Shown: one piece after another, positions 46,907 through 55,822 of the stretch | Layout: every line of letters begins with the position of its first letter | Position numbering within the stretch: the stretch's first letter is position 1 | Origin: Sutcliffiella horikoshii | GTDB taxonomy: Bacteria; Bacillota; Bacilli; Bacillales; Bacillaceae_I | Direction of reading: 5' to 3' | Assembly (NCBI RefSeq): GCF_021991925.1 | Contig: NZ_RXZI01000001.1 | Span: 930,001-994,000, forward strand | Length of the DNA stretch: 64,000 bases | Program-made: the position numbers and the translations under genes | The notes under the pieces: model-generated | What the model was told of the DNA's origin: nothing | The model's database searches: none | The model's input: the letters and a program-made list of their open reading frames with translations, nothing else

Positions 46907-47947
46907 CTATATTTTTTCTGCAACTCCGGCTGATTCAAAGGTAGCCATTTCTTTTACAATGTTCGTTGCTGCCTGGAGGATCGGAAAGGCGAGTGCCGCT
47001 CCCGTCCCTTCCCCAAGCCGAAGACCGAGATTCAAGATCGGCTTTTTTTCCAGAAGCATGATAGCATGCTCATGCCCAACCTCCATGGAGCGATGTCCGA
47101 TGAAGAGGTATCCCTTGGCTTCAGGGTAGAGCCTTTGGGCAAGAAGGGCCGCCACCGTGCTGATGAAGCCATCCACAAGTATAGGGATTTTGCGCTCCGC
47201 TGCCGCCAAAATGGCGCCTACCATTCCTCCGATCTCAAGGCCTCCAACTTTTGAAAGTGTATCTATTGGATCGGTCGGGTCTGGGGTTCGCTTCTGAAGG
47301 GACTGACGGATAACTTGTTGTTTCCATTCTAATTGATTGGTAGTTATCCCCGTACCAGTTCCAATGACATCCTCTACATCCAACCCGCTTAAGGCTGATA
47401 GAATTGCACTGCTGCTCGTGGTGTTGCCTATTCCCATTTCCCCGATGATCAGACATTTTACCCCGTTCTCGATGACACTTGTTGCCATGTCGCTTCCCAC
47501 TTCAATCGCCTTCCATGCCTCCTCTCTTGTCATGGCGTCCCCCTCTAGGAAGTTAGCTGTCCCATGACGGATTTTTCTCCTATGAAGGCCTATTCGGTCC
47601 AAATCTGCCGCAACTCCTATATCGACAATTTCAACTTTTGCCCCGATTTGCTTCCCCAATACATTTATGGCCGCTCCACCATCAAGGAAATTGTGCACCA
47701 TCTGCACAGTCACTTCCTGAGGAAATGCTGACACCCCCTCGGAAGCTATACCATGATCAGCGGCAAAAACAATGATTCCTGGGGGTGTCACCTCAGGAAA
47801 ATCTTCATTTGTTATCTGCGCAAGTTGTATGGCGATTTCTTCCACTTCTCCTAAACTTCCCTTGGGCTTGGTCAAGGAGTTTAAATACCCCTCCATCTTC
47901 TCACCTTGCAATAGGTTGATAGGCTTGATGTTATACATTTTTCCCAT
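46907..47947 (-). CDS. cobT: Nicotinate-nucleotide-dimethylbenzimidazole phosphoribosyltransferase
   Basis: CobT activates 5,6-dimethylbenzimidazole (or another base) to alpha-ribazole phosphate. The 346-residue sequence has LTKPKGSLGEVEEIAIQLAQI near the N-terminus, VFAADHGIASEGVSAFP, and the catalytic-Glu-bearing C-terminal LGLRLGEGTGAALAFP. GEMGIGNTTSSSA is also typical. It overlaps cobQ by 17 nt. The lower-ligand base itself is not made by any gene seen here. Confidence 0.95.
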   Translation of the reverse strand: MGKMYNIKPINLLQGEKMEGYLNSLTKPKGSLGEVEEIAIQLAQITNEDFPEVTPPGIIVFAADHGIASEGVSAFPQEVTVQMVHNFLDGGAAINVLGKQIGAKVEIVDIGVAADLDRIGLHRRKIRHGTANFLEGDAMTREEAWKAIEVGSDMATSVIENGVKCLIIGEMGIGNTTSSSAILSALSGLDVEDVIGTGTGITTNQLEWKQQVIRQSLQKRTPDPTDPIDTLSKVGGLEIGGMVGAILAAAERKIPILVDGFISTVAALLAQRLYPEAKGYLFIGHRSMEVGHEHAIMLLEKKPILNLGLRLGEGTGAALAFPILQAATNIVKEMATFESAGVAEKI

Positions 47948-49472
47948 GCGCTTCCCTTGCCTCCTTTTTGCTTAACGCCTGAAATTCAAGCATCTTTTCC
48001 TTAATCTTTTCCATGGAAAGATTCATACTCACAACATCTGCCAATCTATCAAACGACTCTTCTCTTTTTCTTTCAAAAGAGAGCCTGTTTATAATGGGAG
48101 ACAGCCCTTTCTTCCGTCTCAGTGTGTTCAACAGCTCCTCTCTGAAACTGTCATTATGGAAGATCCCGTGGAAGTATGTACCTATAATATTGTCCATTTG
48201 CACCCCATCTGTCCGGTCTGCCAACACTGCAAAGGGCTTTCCATTTTCTCTTTCATGGAATATAGTCACCCCCATGTGGATTTCATATCCTTTAATAGAA
48301 AAATGTTTCCCCTCATAGTCTAGTATCCCCTCGGAAAGAACGGTTTTCTTCTCCTTTTCCAAACGTGTTCTCATGGGGATGAGACCAAGTCCTGAAACAC
48401 TTTTTAGCGAAGATTCCACCTCGTATTCATCCACAACCTCATCACCAAGCATTTGATACCCCCCGCAAACCCCGAATATTTGTGTCCTTTGTTCAGCCAG
48501 CGTATGTATCCTGTTCCCAAGTCCACTTTCATGTAAAAATTGCAGATCACCTAACGTATTTTTACTGCCAGGGAGGATGACCATGTCCGGTCTTCCGAGT
48601 TCTTCCGACTTTTGTACATACCTCACATGGCAATCCTCCTCAGAAAAGAGTGGGTCCAAATCAGTGAAGTTTGAGATGTATGGGAAGCGAATCACCGCGA
48701 TATCCAAGTCTTTCGTTTCATCTTTATCTTTGGAATAGCTATCAAGGACGACAGAGTCCTCGGCTTCAATATGTAAACCAGAAACATAAGGGATCACACC
48801 TAAAACTGGAACACCGGTATATGCCTCAAACCATTCCAGCCCAGGCTCTAGCAGGGACACATCCCCCCTGAATTTATTGATGACCACGCCGATGACCCTT
48901 TTGCGGTCCTCCTCTTCTAAAAGTTGCAATGTACCGACAAGGCTAGCAAATACTCCACCCTTTTCGATATCACCGACAAGAATGACAGGTGCATGGGTCA
49001 ACCTGGCAATACGCATGTTCACCAGCTCCCGATCATTAAGATTCACCTCGGCAGGGCTCCCTGCCCCTTCTATTACGATGATCTCGTGTTCCCTTTGAAG
49101 GCGAAGATAGCTCTTTTCTATTACTTGTAGACCTTTCTCGTAGAATTCTTGCCGATAAGTACCTGCCTTCATATTTTGGAAAGGCTTCCCATGCACCACA
49201 ATTTGTGATTGGTAGTCACCGGTAGGCTTGATCAAAATGGGATTCATGTCGGTGCTGGCCACCACACCAGCTGCTTCCGCCTGGACGCCTTGCGCCCTGC
49301 CAATTTCCTTCCCATCCTTGGTAATATAGGAGTTAAGCGCCATGTTTTGCGATTTAAACGGTGCGGTTTTATGACCATCTCTTGCAAATATCCTGCATAA
49401 TGCCGTTACCACTGCGCTTTTTCCCGCATCAGAATGGGTTCCTTGGATCATCAATGGCGTCCCTCTAAACAT
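47931..49472 (-). CDS. cobQ: Cobyric acid synthase
   Basis: CobQ (CbiP) amidates adenosylcobyrinic acid diamide at the remaining side chains to give adenosylcobyric acid. The 513-residue protein has the dethiobiotin-synthetase-like P-loop IQGTHSDAGKSAVV near residues 7-20, the FKSQNMALNS motif, and the C-terminal glutaminase domain with the nucleophile in IFGVCGGYQMLG. The start is ATG 49472, preceded by AGGAGG, and overlaps cbiA by 8 nt; the frame extends upstream without another ribosome binding site. Confidence 0.95.
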   Translation of the reverse strand: MFRGTPLMIQGTHSDAGKSAVVTALCRIFARDGHKTAPFKSQNMALNSYITKDGKEIGRAQGVQAEAAGVVASTDMNPILIKPTGDYQSQIVVHGKPFQNMKAGTYRQEFYEKGLQVIEKSYLRLQREHEIIVIEGAGSPAEVNLNDRELVNMRIARLTHAPVILVGDIEKGGVFASLVGTLQLLEEEDRKRVIGVVINKFRGDVSLLEPGLEWFEAYTGVPVLGVIPYVSGLHIEAEDSVVLDSYSKDKDETKDLDIAVIRFPYISNFTDLDPLFSEEDCHVRYVQKSEELGRPDMVILPGSKNTLGDLQFLHESGLGNRIHTLAEQRTQIFGVCGGYQMLGDEVVDEYEVESSLKSVSGLGLIPMRTRLEKEKKTVLSEGILDYEGKHFSIKGYEIHMGVTIFHERENGKPFAVLADRTDGVQMDNIIGTYFHGIFHNDSFREELLNTLRRKKGLSPIINRLSFERKREESFDRLADVVSMNLSMEKIKEKMLEFQALSKKEAREAHGKNV

Positions 49473-50847
49473 GAAGTTTTGCCTCCTGACATCTTTGAAT
49501 CCAATTATCCACGATCCTTGGATTGGAGCCAAAATGAATATGTGTATAACCAGCAACAAGGTTTTTGCTGATATACCCGTCTGTCCCTTTTCCTCTCATT
49601 CCTTTTGTTTCGAAGGCGGCCGGCAGATCTGTTTGGTGATGAAAGGTGGAATAGTGGAATTCGTGTCCCTTTGCAACCTCCCCCTCTTTTAGAAGAAAAT
49701 TCCTGTTCATTCCTTTGACTTCCCTGTATCCAAGAGCAGCGAGCCTAGTTTGCATTTGCACGATACCAGGAATGACCCCTACCATGGGATAACTGTCTCC
49801 TCCGGCTGTCACAAGTTCCTTGCATAAATACATATAGCCTCCACATTCCGCAAAGGTAGGGATTCCCCTTTTGACTACTGCGTGATAGACGCTATCCATG
49901 GAGTTTGCATTAGAAGAAAGTTTCGGTGCAAACTCCTCCGGGAAGCCCCCACCAAGGTACAACCCGTCCACATCCAGTGGGACCACCTCATTTTCCAAGG
50001 GGGAGAAAAAGATTAACTCTACCCCCCTCTTTTGCAGAAGTTCCAAGTTCTCTTCGTAATAAAAATGAAAGGCCGGATCATAAGCGACCGCTATTCGTAC
50101 CTTTTTGTTGGTGTATGTGGTAAACAGGGAAGATACATTCTGCTTTGGAAGCTCCAGAGCTTTTTCTGATAGTTCATATAAACGACCCACATCCACCGTG
50201 GTTGCAACACTTTCACCCAAAGCACAAAAAAAATCATTAAGCTCCCCTCGTTCAATGGATGGGACAAGCCCTAAATGTCGCTCAGGCATTTCGAATTCAG
50301 AGTCCCTTGTCATATAACCAATAACAGGAATCTTACATTCCGCTTCGACCGCAGCCTTAATTAAATGAAAATGTCCTTCGCTTCCCACTTTATTCGCAAT
50401 CACCCCAACTATGTTCACTTGACCTGACAGACCCTGATACCCTTTGACCATTGCAGCCGCACTCCTTGCCATGCCGGAACAATCCACCACAAGCACCACA
50501 GGACTGCCGGTGAGGATGCTTATTTCTGCACTGCTTCCCTCATCGGAAAGCGGATCTTTCCCATCATAGAATCCCATCACCCCTTCTATGATGGAGATAT
50601 CAGCGCCCTCACTTGCACGGACTAAAACTTCTCTCACATAATCAGGCGAAAGCATCCAGCTATCCAAATTCCTCGACTTTCGGCCTGTCACGGCTGTATG
50701 GTAAGAGGTGTCGATAAAATCTGGACCGCATTTAAATCCCTGGACACATATACCCTTCCTTCGCAACGCTGCCATCAAGCCGATCGTAATGGTTGTCTTT
50801 CCTACACCACTGCCAGTGCCTGCTATTAGAATTCTTCTGCTCCCCAT
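49465..50847 (-). CDS. cbiA: Cobyrinate a,c-diamide synthase
   Basis: CbiA amidates the a and c carboxylates of cobyrinic acid using glutamine. The 460-residue protein has the P-loop IAGTGSGVGKTTITIGL, FKCGPDFIDTSYH, the IEGVMGFYDG motif and the C-terminal amidotransferase domain (FAECGGYMYL with the Cys, and EFHYSTF near the end). The start is ATG 50847 with a modest GGTGA upstream. Its presence implies a source of cobyrinic acid, yet no ring-synthesis genes are in the window. Confidence 0.94.
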   Translation of the reverse strand: MGSRRILIAGTGSGVGKTTITIGLMAALRRKGICVQGFKCGPDFIDTSYHTAVTGRKSRNLDSWMLSPDYVREVLVRASEGADISIIEGVMGFYDGKDPLSDEGSSAEISILTGSPVVLVVDCSGMARSAAAMVKGYQGLSGQVNIVGVIANKVGSEGHFHLIKAAVEAECKIPVIGYMTRDSEFEMPERHLGLVPSIERGELNDFFCALGESVATTVDVGRLYELSEKALELPKQNVSSLFTTYTNKKVRIAVAYDPAFHFYYEENLELLQKRGVELIFFSPLENEVVPLDVDGLYLGGGFPEEFAPKLSSNANSMDSVYHAVVKRGIPTFAECGGYMYLCKELVTAGGDSYPMVGVIPGIVQMQTRLAALGYREVKGMNRNFLLKEGEVAKGHEFHYSTFHHQTDLPAAFETKGMRGKGTDGYISKNLVAGYTHIHFGSNPRIVDNWIQRCQEAKLHV

Positions 50848-50866
50848 TTTTTTCACCACTTTCTGC

Positions 50867-51415
50867 TTAAAATTCCACACCTTTAACAGCGGGGATCCCC
50901 TTATCGTAATAATGCTTTTCCGCATGGACGACCGAGACCAAATCAGCTACAGCTTGGACTTGTTCAGGTGCCCCTCTTCCAGTAATGACAAGATGAACAT
51001 GCTCAGGCTTATTCCTGATTAGTTCCATGACCTCTGTCAATGGAAGGACATCATCTATCGGAAAACCGTCAATAGATAAAGCGTTATTCAATTCATCCAA
51101 TACTACTATGTCGTAATCCCCACTCATGACAGCTTCTTTTGCTTTTGGCCAACCTATTCGAAGTGCTTCACGATGCTCATCAGGAGTCTTTGTCCAAGTG
51201 AAGCCAATCCCTAGTTGCTCCATCTCCACTCCTAGTTTACTCAGAGAAATCTGTTCACCGTATGTGCGCTCAGGTGATTTGATGAACTGAAAGATCTTCA
51301 CCTTCATCCCTCTGCCTACCGCGCGAACCGCCAAACCAATTGCCGAAGTTGTTTTGCCTTTTCCATCTCCGGTGTACACCAGTGTCAAGCCTTTTTGTTT
51401 CGATTTCCTACTCAT
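50867..51415 (-). CDS. cobO: Corrinoid adenosyltransferase (CobO/BtuR type)
   Basis: CobO transfers the adenosyl group from ATP to cobalt(I) corrinoids. The 182-residue protein shows the P-loop VYTGDGKGKTTSAIGLA, the IFQFIKSPERTYGEQ stretch, the VVLDELNNAL segment and VHLVITGRGAP, all typical of the BtuR/CobO/CobA family. It is the first gene behind the B12 riboswitch. ATG 51415 with GGGAGG upstream is preferred to the Met at 51445, which lies in the terminator U-run. Confidence 0.95.
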   Translation of the reverse strand: MSRKSKQKGLTLVYTGDGKGKTTSAIGLAVRAVGRGMKVKIFQFIKSPERTYGEQISLSKLGVEMEQLGIGFTWTKTPDEHREALRIGWPKAKEAVMSGDYDIVVLDELNNALSIDGFPIDDVLPLTEVMELIRNKPEHVHLVITGRGAPEQVQAVADLVSVVHAEKHYYDKGIPAVKGVEF

Positions 51416-51443
51416 ATAACATGCCTCCCTGTTTTTTTCCATC

Positions 51444-51478
51444 AAAAAAACGCCTTTCTGCTAGTTGCAAAAAGACGT
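51444..51478 (-). terminator. Riboswitch-controlled terminator before cobO
   Basis: On the minus strand, ACGTCTTTTTGC and GCAGAAAGGCGT (plus positions 51467-51478 and 51450-51461) form a 12-bp stem with two G-U pairs and a 5-nt loop, followed by seven U residues (51444-51450). It lies between the B12 aptamer and cobO, the expected place for an expression platform. Confidence 0.8.
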
Positions 51479-51604
51479 TTAAAGGTCCATCCAAATCCAG
51501 ATTACTATTTTAAAACTCTTCCACGAAGTTTCGTTTCAAAATGAAAACTGGAGAAAAATCAATGAATGTCACTTTAAGCATTCTTTCCTCGCAGAATCCT
51601 TAAA

Positions 51605-51768
51605 AACAAATAGGCAGGTCTCCTGACTTGCGTTTCAAGCACATCACCGACCCTTCCCATGCTGTTGCACAGTGGATAATCTCGGCAATATTCAACGCTT
51701 ACAGTGGCGGGGTCCGTGCTGGATTCTCACCAGCTTCCCTTTTAACCTTTCTTCATAAAGGCACCTAA
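51605..51768 (-). promoter_or_regulatory. Cobalamin (B12) riboswitch
   Basis: Read on the minus strand, the segment starts with GGTGCC, then AGGGAAGCTGGTGAGAATC and CAGCACGGACCCCGCCACTG, and ends with the B12 box AGTCAGGAGACCTGCC (51612-51627). This is the standard AdoCbl aptamer order. With the terminator downstream it should shut off the 13-gene operon when coenzyme B12 is abundant. Confidence 0.95.
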
Positions 51769-51875
51769 ATGTTGTATTGTATCAATCAATTATTAAATTT
51801 TATATTATTGCATTTACACGATAAAAGCTTAAATTAACAACGCATTTATTGTAGCCTATTTTCCTTTGAATGTCT

Positions 51876-52181
51876 TTAAGAATTTTTCGGCTTTTGAAAT
51901 TTCTTACCTTTTCGTTCTAAAAGTATTGGTGCTATATTTAATAAGATAGAAACAATTGTCAAAAACCATAATGCCCTTTCCATACCAGGTACTACATCCA
52001 TTAAAGCCGACCAATCTTCCCTTTTTACCCACTCTGAAATAAGACTGTATTCTGCACAAAGTGTTAATGCTGTAAATGATAATCCCATCGCCATAGCCAG
52101 CTTATAATCCTTTCCTGCTGCATACATATATAGATTAATAAAAGTTAGCACTATTGCAATTACCCCTAATATTACCCACAT
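51876..52181 (-). CDS. Small membrane protein, 101 residues
   Basis: Three to four hydrophobic helices are predicted: residues about 2-21 (WVILGVIAIVLTFINLYMYA), 28-47, and 70-90 (LWFLTIVSILLNIAPILL), ending in a basic tail (ERKGKKFQKPKNS). ATG has a good GGAGG ribosome binding site. No family recognised. It lies upstream of the cobalamin riboswitch region on the same strand but is separated from it by more than 100 nt; no functional link is evident. It marks the edge of the accessory island. Confidence 0.65.
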   Translation of the reverse strand: MWVILGVIAIVLTFINLYMYAAGKDYKLAMAMGLSFTALTLCAEYSLISEWVKREDWSALMDVVPGMERALWFLTIVSILLNIAPILLERKGKKFQKPKNS

Positions 52182-52337
52182 AACTGTTCCTCCATATTTT
52201 TTTATTTATGACATGCAACAATGAGCGTCATCTCAATTTTTCACATGATCATTTTTTAGACATTAATACATCCATTCCTTTTGGGGTTTCTTAATGAACA
52301 AACTAGCTTTTTAGTTTAAGTAGTTTCATCTGATAAA

Positions 52338-52524
52338 CTGCCCCATTGCCTAATACCAATTATTTCATAAACTGAAAATTCCTACAATATGTAATTCTTT
52401 ATCATGGGCATAATTAAAATGAACGTAGCACCTTGATAAAGGGTCGCGCCCGTTTTTCTGAGCATCGATGATTAATGTAAAGGCTACACAGGACTTTTGA
52501 AAAGCTCCTAGATTCTTGAATAGC
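52338..52524. repeat. Island repeat, copies A1 and A2
   Basis: A1 (52338-52460) carries both cores of the island repeat, CTGCCCCATTGCCTAATACC and, 100 bp on, GTCGCGCCCGTTTTTCTGAG, plus the middle block CCAATTATTTCATAA and TTCCTACAATATG that is nearly identical to the copy at 59125-59243. A2 (about 52501-52524, AAGCTCCTAGATTCTTGAA) matches the copy at 58407-58425. The 52182-52735 stretch otherwise holds no gene. Confidence 0.65.
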
Positions 52525-52735
52525 AGTAATAACTTAGATTTATAATACGCGTGCTATAGATGGTTATGGAAAGTTTGGGATTTTCTTTTTGGATGAACTT
52601 TTCCTTTTTGTTTGTTAGCGACTTTTTAACTATAAGACTTAGAGATTGAAATAGAATTCGTGCTAAAGCAAATGGTAGAATAAAGACAGAACAAAATCAT
52701 AAATATCAACAAAATAAAGGAAGGTGAAAAAATCG

Positions 52736-52831
52736 ATGATTTATACCCTTCAAGCAATGATTATTAGCTTCCTCTTGACTTTACCTCTTGCCTTAATGAG
52801 CTTTTTTGAATGGAAACGTTACAAATGTTAA
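52736..52831 (+). CDS. Very small membrane peptide, 31 residues
   Basis: The ATG is preceded by AAGGAAGGTG, a good ribosome binding site. The peptide is one hydrophobic helix (AMIISFLLTLPLALMSFF) with a short basic end (EWKRYKC). It resembles small membrane peptides such as toxins or regulators, but no match was recognised. It is too short to be sure that it is translated. Confidence 0.4.
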   Translation: MIYTLQAMIISFLLTLPLALMSFFEWKRYKC

Positions 52832-52909
52832 TTCCAGAAAGAGTTGGGACCTACTCTTTGGGATAAGAATGTCCTTGCACTATGAAGGCGTACCACCCCA
52901 AATAGGTGC

Positions 52910-53152
52910 ATGTTGAAGCAGGAAATTCATTTCCGGTGGATTCAAATACGATGGGACCCCCAGGACCTAAGGCGAAGGGGACTATCGGACTACCTGGATA
53001 TACTGCGCGAATCGGTACTCATTTTTATATTGGATACACTTATTTTTGTTCACCTTCTTCCAGCCTACTTTTTCGTTGTCTTAAATATCGTCGGCCTGGT
53101 TTACAGTTTCAACTATCTTCATTGTCAAACTTATAAAATTAAATTTAAGTGA
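52910..53152 (+). CDS. Doubtful ORF, possibly a decayed membrane protein gene
   Basis: The 80-residue frame ends in a plausible hydrophobic part (VLIFILDTLIFVHLLPAYFFVVLNIVGLVY, quoted by ends VLIF and GLVY) but has no ribosome binding site at its start and a stop codon shortly upstream. An overlapping frame starts 4 nt earlier. The hydrophobic tail could be the end of a former gene whose N-terminal part has been lost. It is included only as a candidate for the 355-bp gap before the monooxygenase gene. Confidence 0.2.
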   Translation: MLKQEIHFRWIQIRWDPQDLRRRGLSDYLDILRESVLIFILDTLIFVHLLPAYFFVVLNIVGLVYSFNYLHCQTYKIKFK

Positions 53153-53186
53153 TGCTTTTCACTGAGGAATAGAAAGGATAACTAGT

Positions 53187-54347
53187 ATGGTATCTAAAAC
53201 AGCATTGATTATTGGTGGCGGGCTAGCTGGACTTTCTGCTGCTTTAGCCTTACAGCATTTGGGATGGAACGTCTCTGTATATGAGAAGGCAAATGAACTT
53301 AAGGAATTGGGTGCAGGAATTGTTTTATCCGCAAATGCCATCAAAGCCTTGGAGAAATTGGGGGTCGCAGAACAAGTGCGCAAGATCGGCTCCCCCGTAA
53401 AAAAAGCAGAGATACGAACATGGGATGGAAAGCTACTCGTTAATGTACCTGTTCATAAACAAGCGAAACTTTATGGCACCTATAGTTACCTGATTTATCG
53501 CCCTGATCTGCAAAGCATTTTATATGAAAAATTAAAACAAGAAACCGTTATTTTCGGAAAAAAGTTAATTCGTATAGAACAGGATGCAGCCAAAATCACG
53601 GCGATTTTTGAAGATGGAGAGGAAGCAGAAGGAGATCTATTAATTGGAGCTGACGGCGTACACTCTGAAGTAAGGAAATCTATCATCGGATCAACACCTT
53701 CCCGTTATTCTGGGTTCACTGCTATTCGAGGGATATCCAATTTTGATGATGACCGCTTTCCAGTCGAACTTGGCGGAGGCTTTGAAGCTTGGGGTCCTGG
53801 TAAAAGGTTTGGATTTTCCCATCTGGGCAGTGGCCGAATATTTTGGTTTTCAGCAATTAATACCCCGCAAGGAACGATGATTACCATCGAGGATCGGAAG
53901 AAAGCTGCTTTGGAGACATTTAAGAGTTCATTCGAGCCAATTGAAGCGGTCATTGAGTCTACCAATGAATCAGACATACTCCTGCATGAAATCTTTGATC
54001 GGAGTCCTCTAAAATATTGGAGTAAAGGCAGGGCTACGTTGATCGGAGATGCTGCTCATCCGATGCTTCCTAACCTCGGACAAGGGGGAGCCCAAGCCCT
54101 AGAAGATGCACTAGTATTATCCCGTTCCCTTGAAAAATACCCTAACAACGTGCAGCAAGCTTTTATAATGTATGAAAAAATTAGGATTCCCCGCACCACA
54201 CAAGTGGTACGTGGCTCAAGAGCAATGGCGAGATTAATGCAGCTTGAAAATCCGTTAGCGATCGATTTCCGGAACCTAATGCTTCGTTCAATGCCAGACT
54301 CCGTTCAAATAAAGCGTTTGGAATGGGTGATTGGACATGAGGTATGA
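53187..54347 (+). CDS. FAD-dependent monooxygenase
   Basis: A 386-residue class A flavoprotein monooxygenase of the PHBH type. The three fingerprints are clear: the dinucleotide motif LIIGGGLAGLSAALAL, the DG motif LLIGADGVHSEVR near residue 150, and the GD motif LIGDAAHPMLPNLGQGG near residue 285. It resembles hydroxybenzoate hydroxylases and the zeaxanthin epoxidase-like group; the aromatic or polyene substrate is unknown. It is a lone plus-strand gene at the edge of the minus-strand island, with AAAGGAT before its ATG and a terminator after it. Confidence 0.85.
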   Translation: MVSKTALIIGGGLAGLSAALALQHLGWNVSVYEKANELKELGAGIVLSANAIKALEKLGVAEQVRKIGSPVKKAEIRTWDGKLLVNVPVHKQAKLYGTYSYLIYRPDLQSILYEKLKQETVIFGKKLIRIEQDAAKITAIFEDGEEAEGDLLIGADGVHSEVRKSIIGSTPSRYSGFTAIRGISNFDDDRFPVELGGGFEAWGPGKRFGFSHLGSGRIFWFSAINTPQGTMITIEDRKKAALETFKSSFEPIEAVIESTNESDILLHEIFDRSPLKYWSKGRATLIGDAAHPMLPNLGQGGAQALEDALVLSRSLEKYPNNVQQAFIMYEKIRIPRTTQVVRGSRAMARLMQLENPLAIDFRNLMLRSMPDSVQIKRLEWVIGHEV

Positions 54348-54425
54348 AAAGAATACACACTTATGTTAAAGTAATTACTTAAATAACGGGTTTGCGTTGA
54401 ATAAATAAATAAATAATGAAACAAA

Positions 54426-54453
54426 GGGGCTTGGAAATCCAAGCTCCCTTTTA
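54426..54453 (+). terminator. Intrinsic terminator of the monooxygenase gene
   Basis: GGGGCTTGG (54426-54434) pairs with CCAAGCTCC (54439-54447, one G-T pair), followed by CTTTT. Confidence 0.8.
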
Positions 54454-54469
54454 GGTATTTTTAGATATG

Positions 54470-54690
54470 CATCAATCACCTTATATAAGATATCTTTCAG
54501 TTCAGAACTTTATCACCGATACCTAATCGTTGAGCTGGAGTCTTATTTTCTTTTCCCGCCTTATAAGGCAAACAAAAGTTATAGTACGTCCTCAGTACCG
54601 TTATAGCCATTTGAGCGTATGTTGAATTAAAGTTTGCATAGATGTAACTCTTTTGATCTCCTCGATCGGTTGTTAATGGCATTTTGAGTA
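54470..54690 (-). pseudogene. Transposase remnant (C-terminal fragment)
   Basis: A short frame on the minus strand (54497-54682) reads ..TTDRGDQKSYIYANFNSTYAQ.. and ..NFCLPYKAGKENKTPAQRLGI.. (each quoted in part), which looks like the end of an integrase-core DDE transposase, where a TPAQRLG motif follows the last catalytic region. The frame stops after GDKVLN, but a -1/+1 shift at the stop would continue KDILYK, so the gene is frameshifted as well as truncated. I cannot name the IS family. No terminal repeats were found beside it. Confidence 0.5.
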
Positions 54691-54804
54691 TCGACAGCCA
54701 ATATATAAAAAATTCAGCGTTAAACTTTTTTCCTGGATTGCCCCCTCATATGGGGTAAGAACCTTTGGATAAATACCTTACCGTAACTTTCTCTAAATTA
54801 TCAT

Positions 54805-55278
54805 TTAATTAAATATTTCCCGATAATAATCCCTTAATTCAGCTGAATTATCCTCCCATTCAATTTGATGTCCATTAACTATCTGATAAAGTACATCAAG
54901 ACATCTATGCCATCCTGCCGCTGTATTAACTGCCCATGCACCATCGATAAAAGTATGGGTAAAGATCATTCGACAACCCTTTTCCTCTTCATGTAATGAG
55001 ATGTTTATCAGATCATCAACTTCACGAAAACCAAATAAATATGGTTTTTCTAACTCTGTAACGGTAGCCTCATATGTCGTTCCTTCACCGTCATTAAAGG
55101 CAATCTTACCACCAAGTTTGAGATCCATCTCTCCTGTTGCAAATGGATACCACTGGGAAAAGGAACTAGGGTTTGTAATCACACAGAAAACCTGTTCTTG
55201 AGGATGAGGAAAAAACCGTTCAAATTTTAAAGCATAACGACCGTTGGACTCATGTAATGTACCAAATTCATTTAACAT
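54805..55278 (-). CDS. SRPBCC/AHSA1 domain protein
   Basis: A 157-residue START-like protein. The opening LKFERFFPHPQEQVFCVITNP and FSQWYPFATGEMDLKLGGKIAF match the AHSA1 (activator of Hsp90 ATPase homologue) type of SRPBCC fold, which binds hydrophobic ligands in a deep cavity. The second half holds CRMIFTHTFID and GWHRCLDVLYQI, also typical. The role in the cell is not evident. ATG has AAGGGTGATGAT upstream. It lies between a transposase remnant and the repeat-bearing island. Confidence 0.8.
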   Translation of the reverse strand: MLNEFGTLHESNGRYALKFERFFPHPQEQVFCVITNPSSFSQWYPFATGEMDLKLGGKIAFNDGEGTTYEATVTELEKPYLFGFREVDDLINISLHEEEKGCRMIFTHTFIDGAWAVNTAAGWHRCLDVLYQIVNGHQIEWEDNSAELRDYYREIFN

Positions 55279-55410
55279 ATCATCACCCTTATCTATACTC
55301 TTGTAGTCTTGCTATTCTATAGGATCAGTCAAACACTAACTATACTTATCGTACCAAACATTTATATAACTAAAAAAAAATGAAACTCAGTTTCGTGATC
55401 TTCCGCCAAA

Positions 55411-55466
55411 AAAAAATATAATGAGTGCTGATTCTTGTACCTTGATATAGCCCGATTGCGGAAAGT
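55411..55466. repeat. Island repeat, copy B
   Basis: AAAAATATAATGAGTGCTG, ATTCTTGTACC and TAGCCCGATTGCGGAAAG follow in the same order as AAAATAAAAAGAGCGCTA, ATCCTTGTTCC and CGCGCCCGATTGTTTAAG of the copy ending at 59243. Its core lies about 32 nt after the stop codon of the CPCC gene. Confidence 0.6.
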
Positions 55467-55494
55467 CGAAGTTTTATTTAGTAGGATGAAGATT

Positions 55495-55752
55495 TTAGTT
55501 TCTAAATGGTTTCCAGTTCTTTTTACGCTCATGATTTTCACTAGGTTCTCGATTAATGAAACGTCCTTCTAAGAAACCTTTTTGATATTGCCGTAAAGAA
55601 GATTCATTTGCGCCGCCGGCATAGTCAAGATTATTAAATTGTAAATCGTCATCTTCCCAAAAACAAATTTCACAAATTTCAAAAGTTCCAGGTGGCTTAG
55701 TTTTTAATGTTTTATAACCACAGCATGGACAAAAAAATTTGTTTCTTCTCAT
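55495..55752 (-). CDS. CPCC family cysteine-rich protein
   Basis: An 85-residue protein with the defining FFCPCCGYKTL motif at residues 7-15 and the second pair CEICFWEDDD near residue 28, giving a likely four-cysteine zinc site. GGANESSL and the following QYQKGF complete the CPCC family pattern. Members are found scattered in bacterial accessory regions, often beside immunity-type genes; their function is not known to me. ATG has AGGTGAACAG upstream. A repeat copy follows its stop codon. Confidence 0.85.
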   Translation of the reverse strand: MRRNKFFCPCCGYKTLKTKPPGTFEICEICFWEDDDLQFNNLDYAGGANESSLRQYQKGFLEGRFINREPSENHERKKNWKPFRN

Positions 55753-55822
55753 CTGTTCACCTTGCCTATATTAACTCTTCAAATTTGAACAATCGCTATC
55801 ATTTATATCTTAATAGAATAAT

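Noticed and set aside
52906-53136. Collagen-like reading (GPPGPK, LPG) in a short plus-strand frame
   Set aside because: The Gly-X-Y register breaks after two triplets, there is no ribosome binding site, and an overlapping frame is at least as good.
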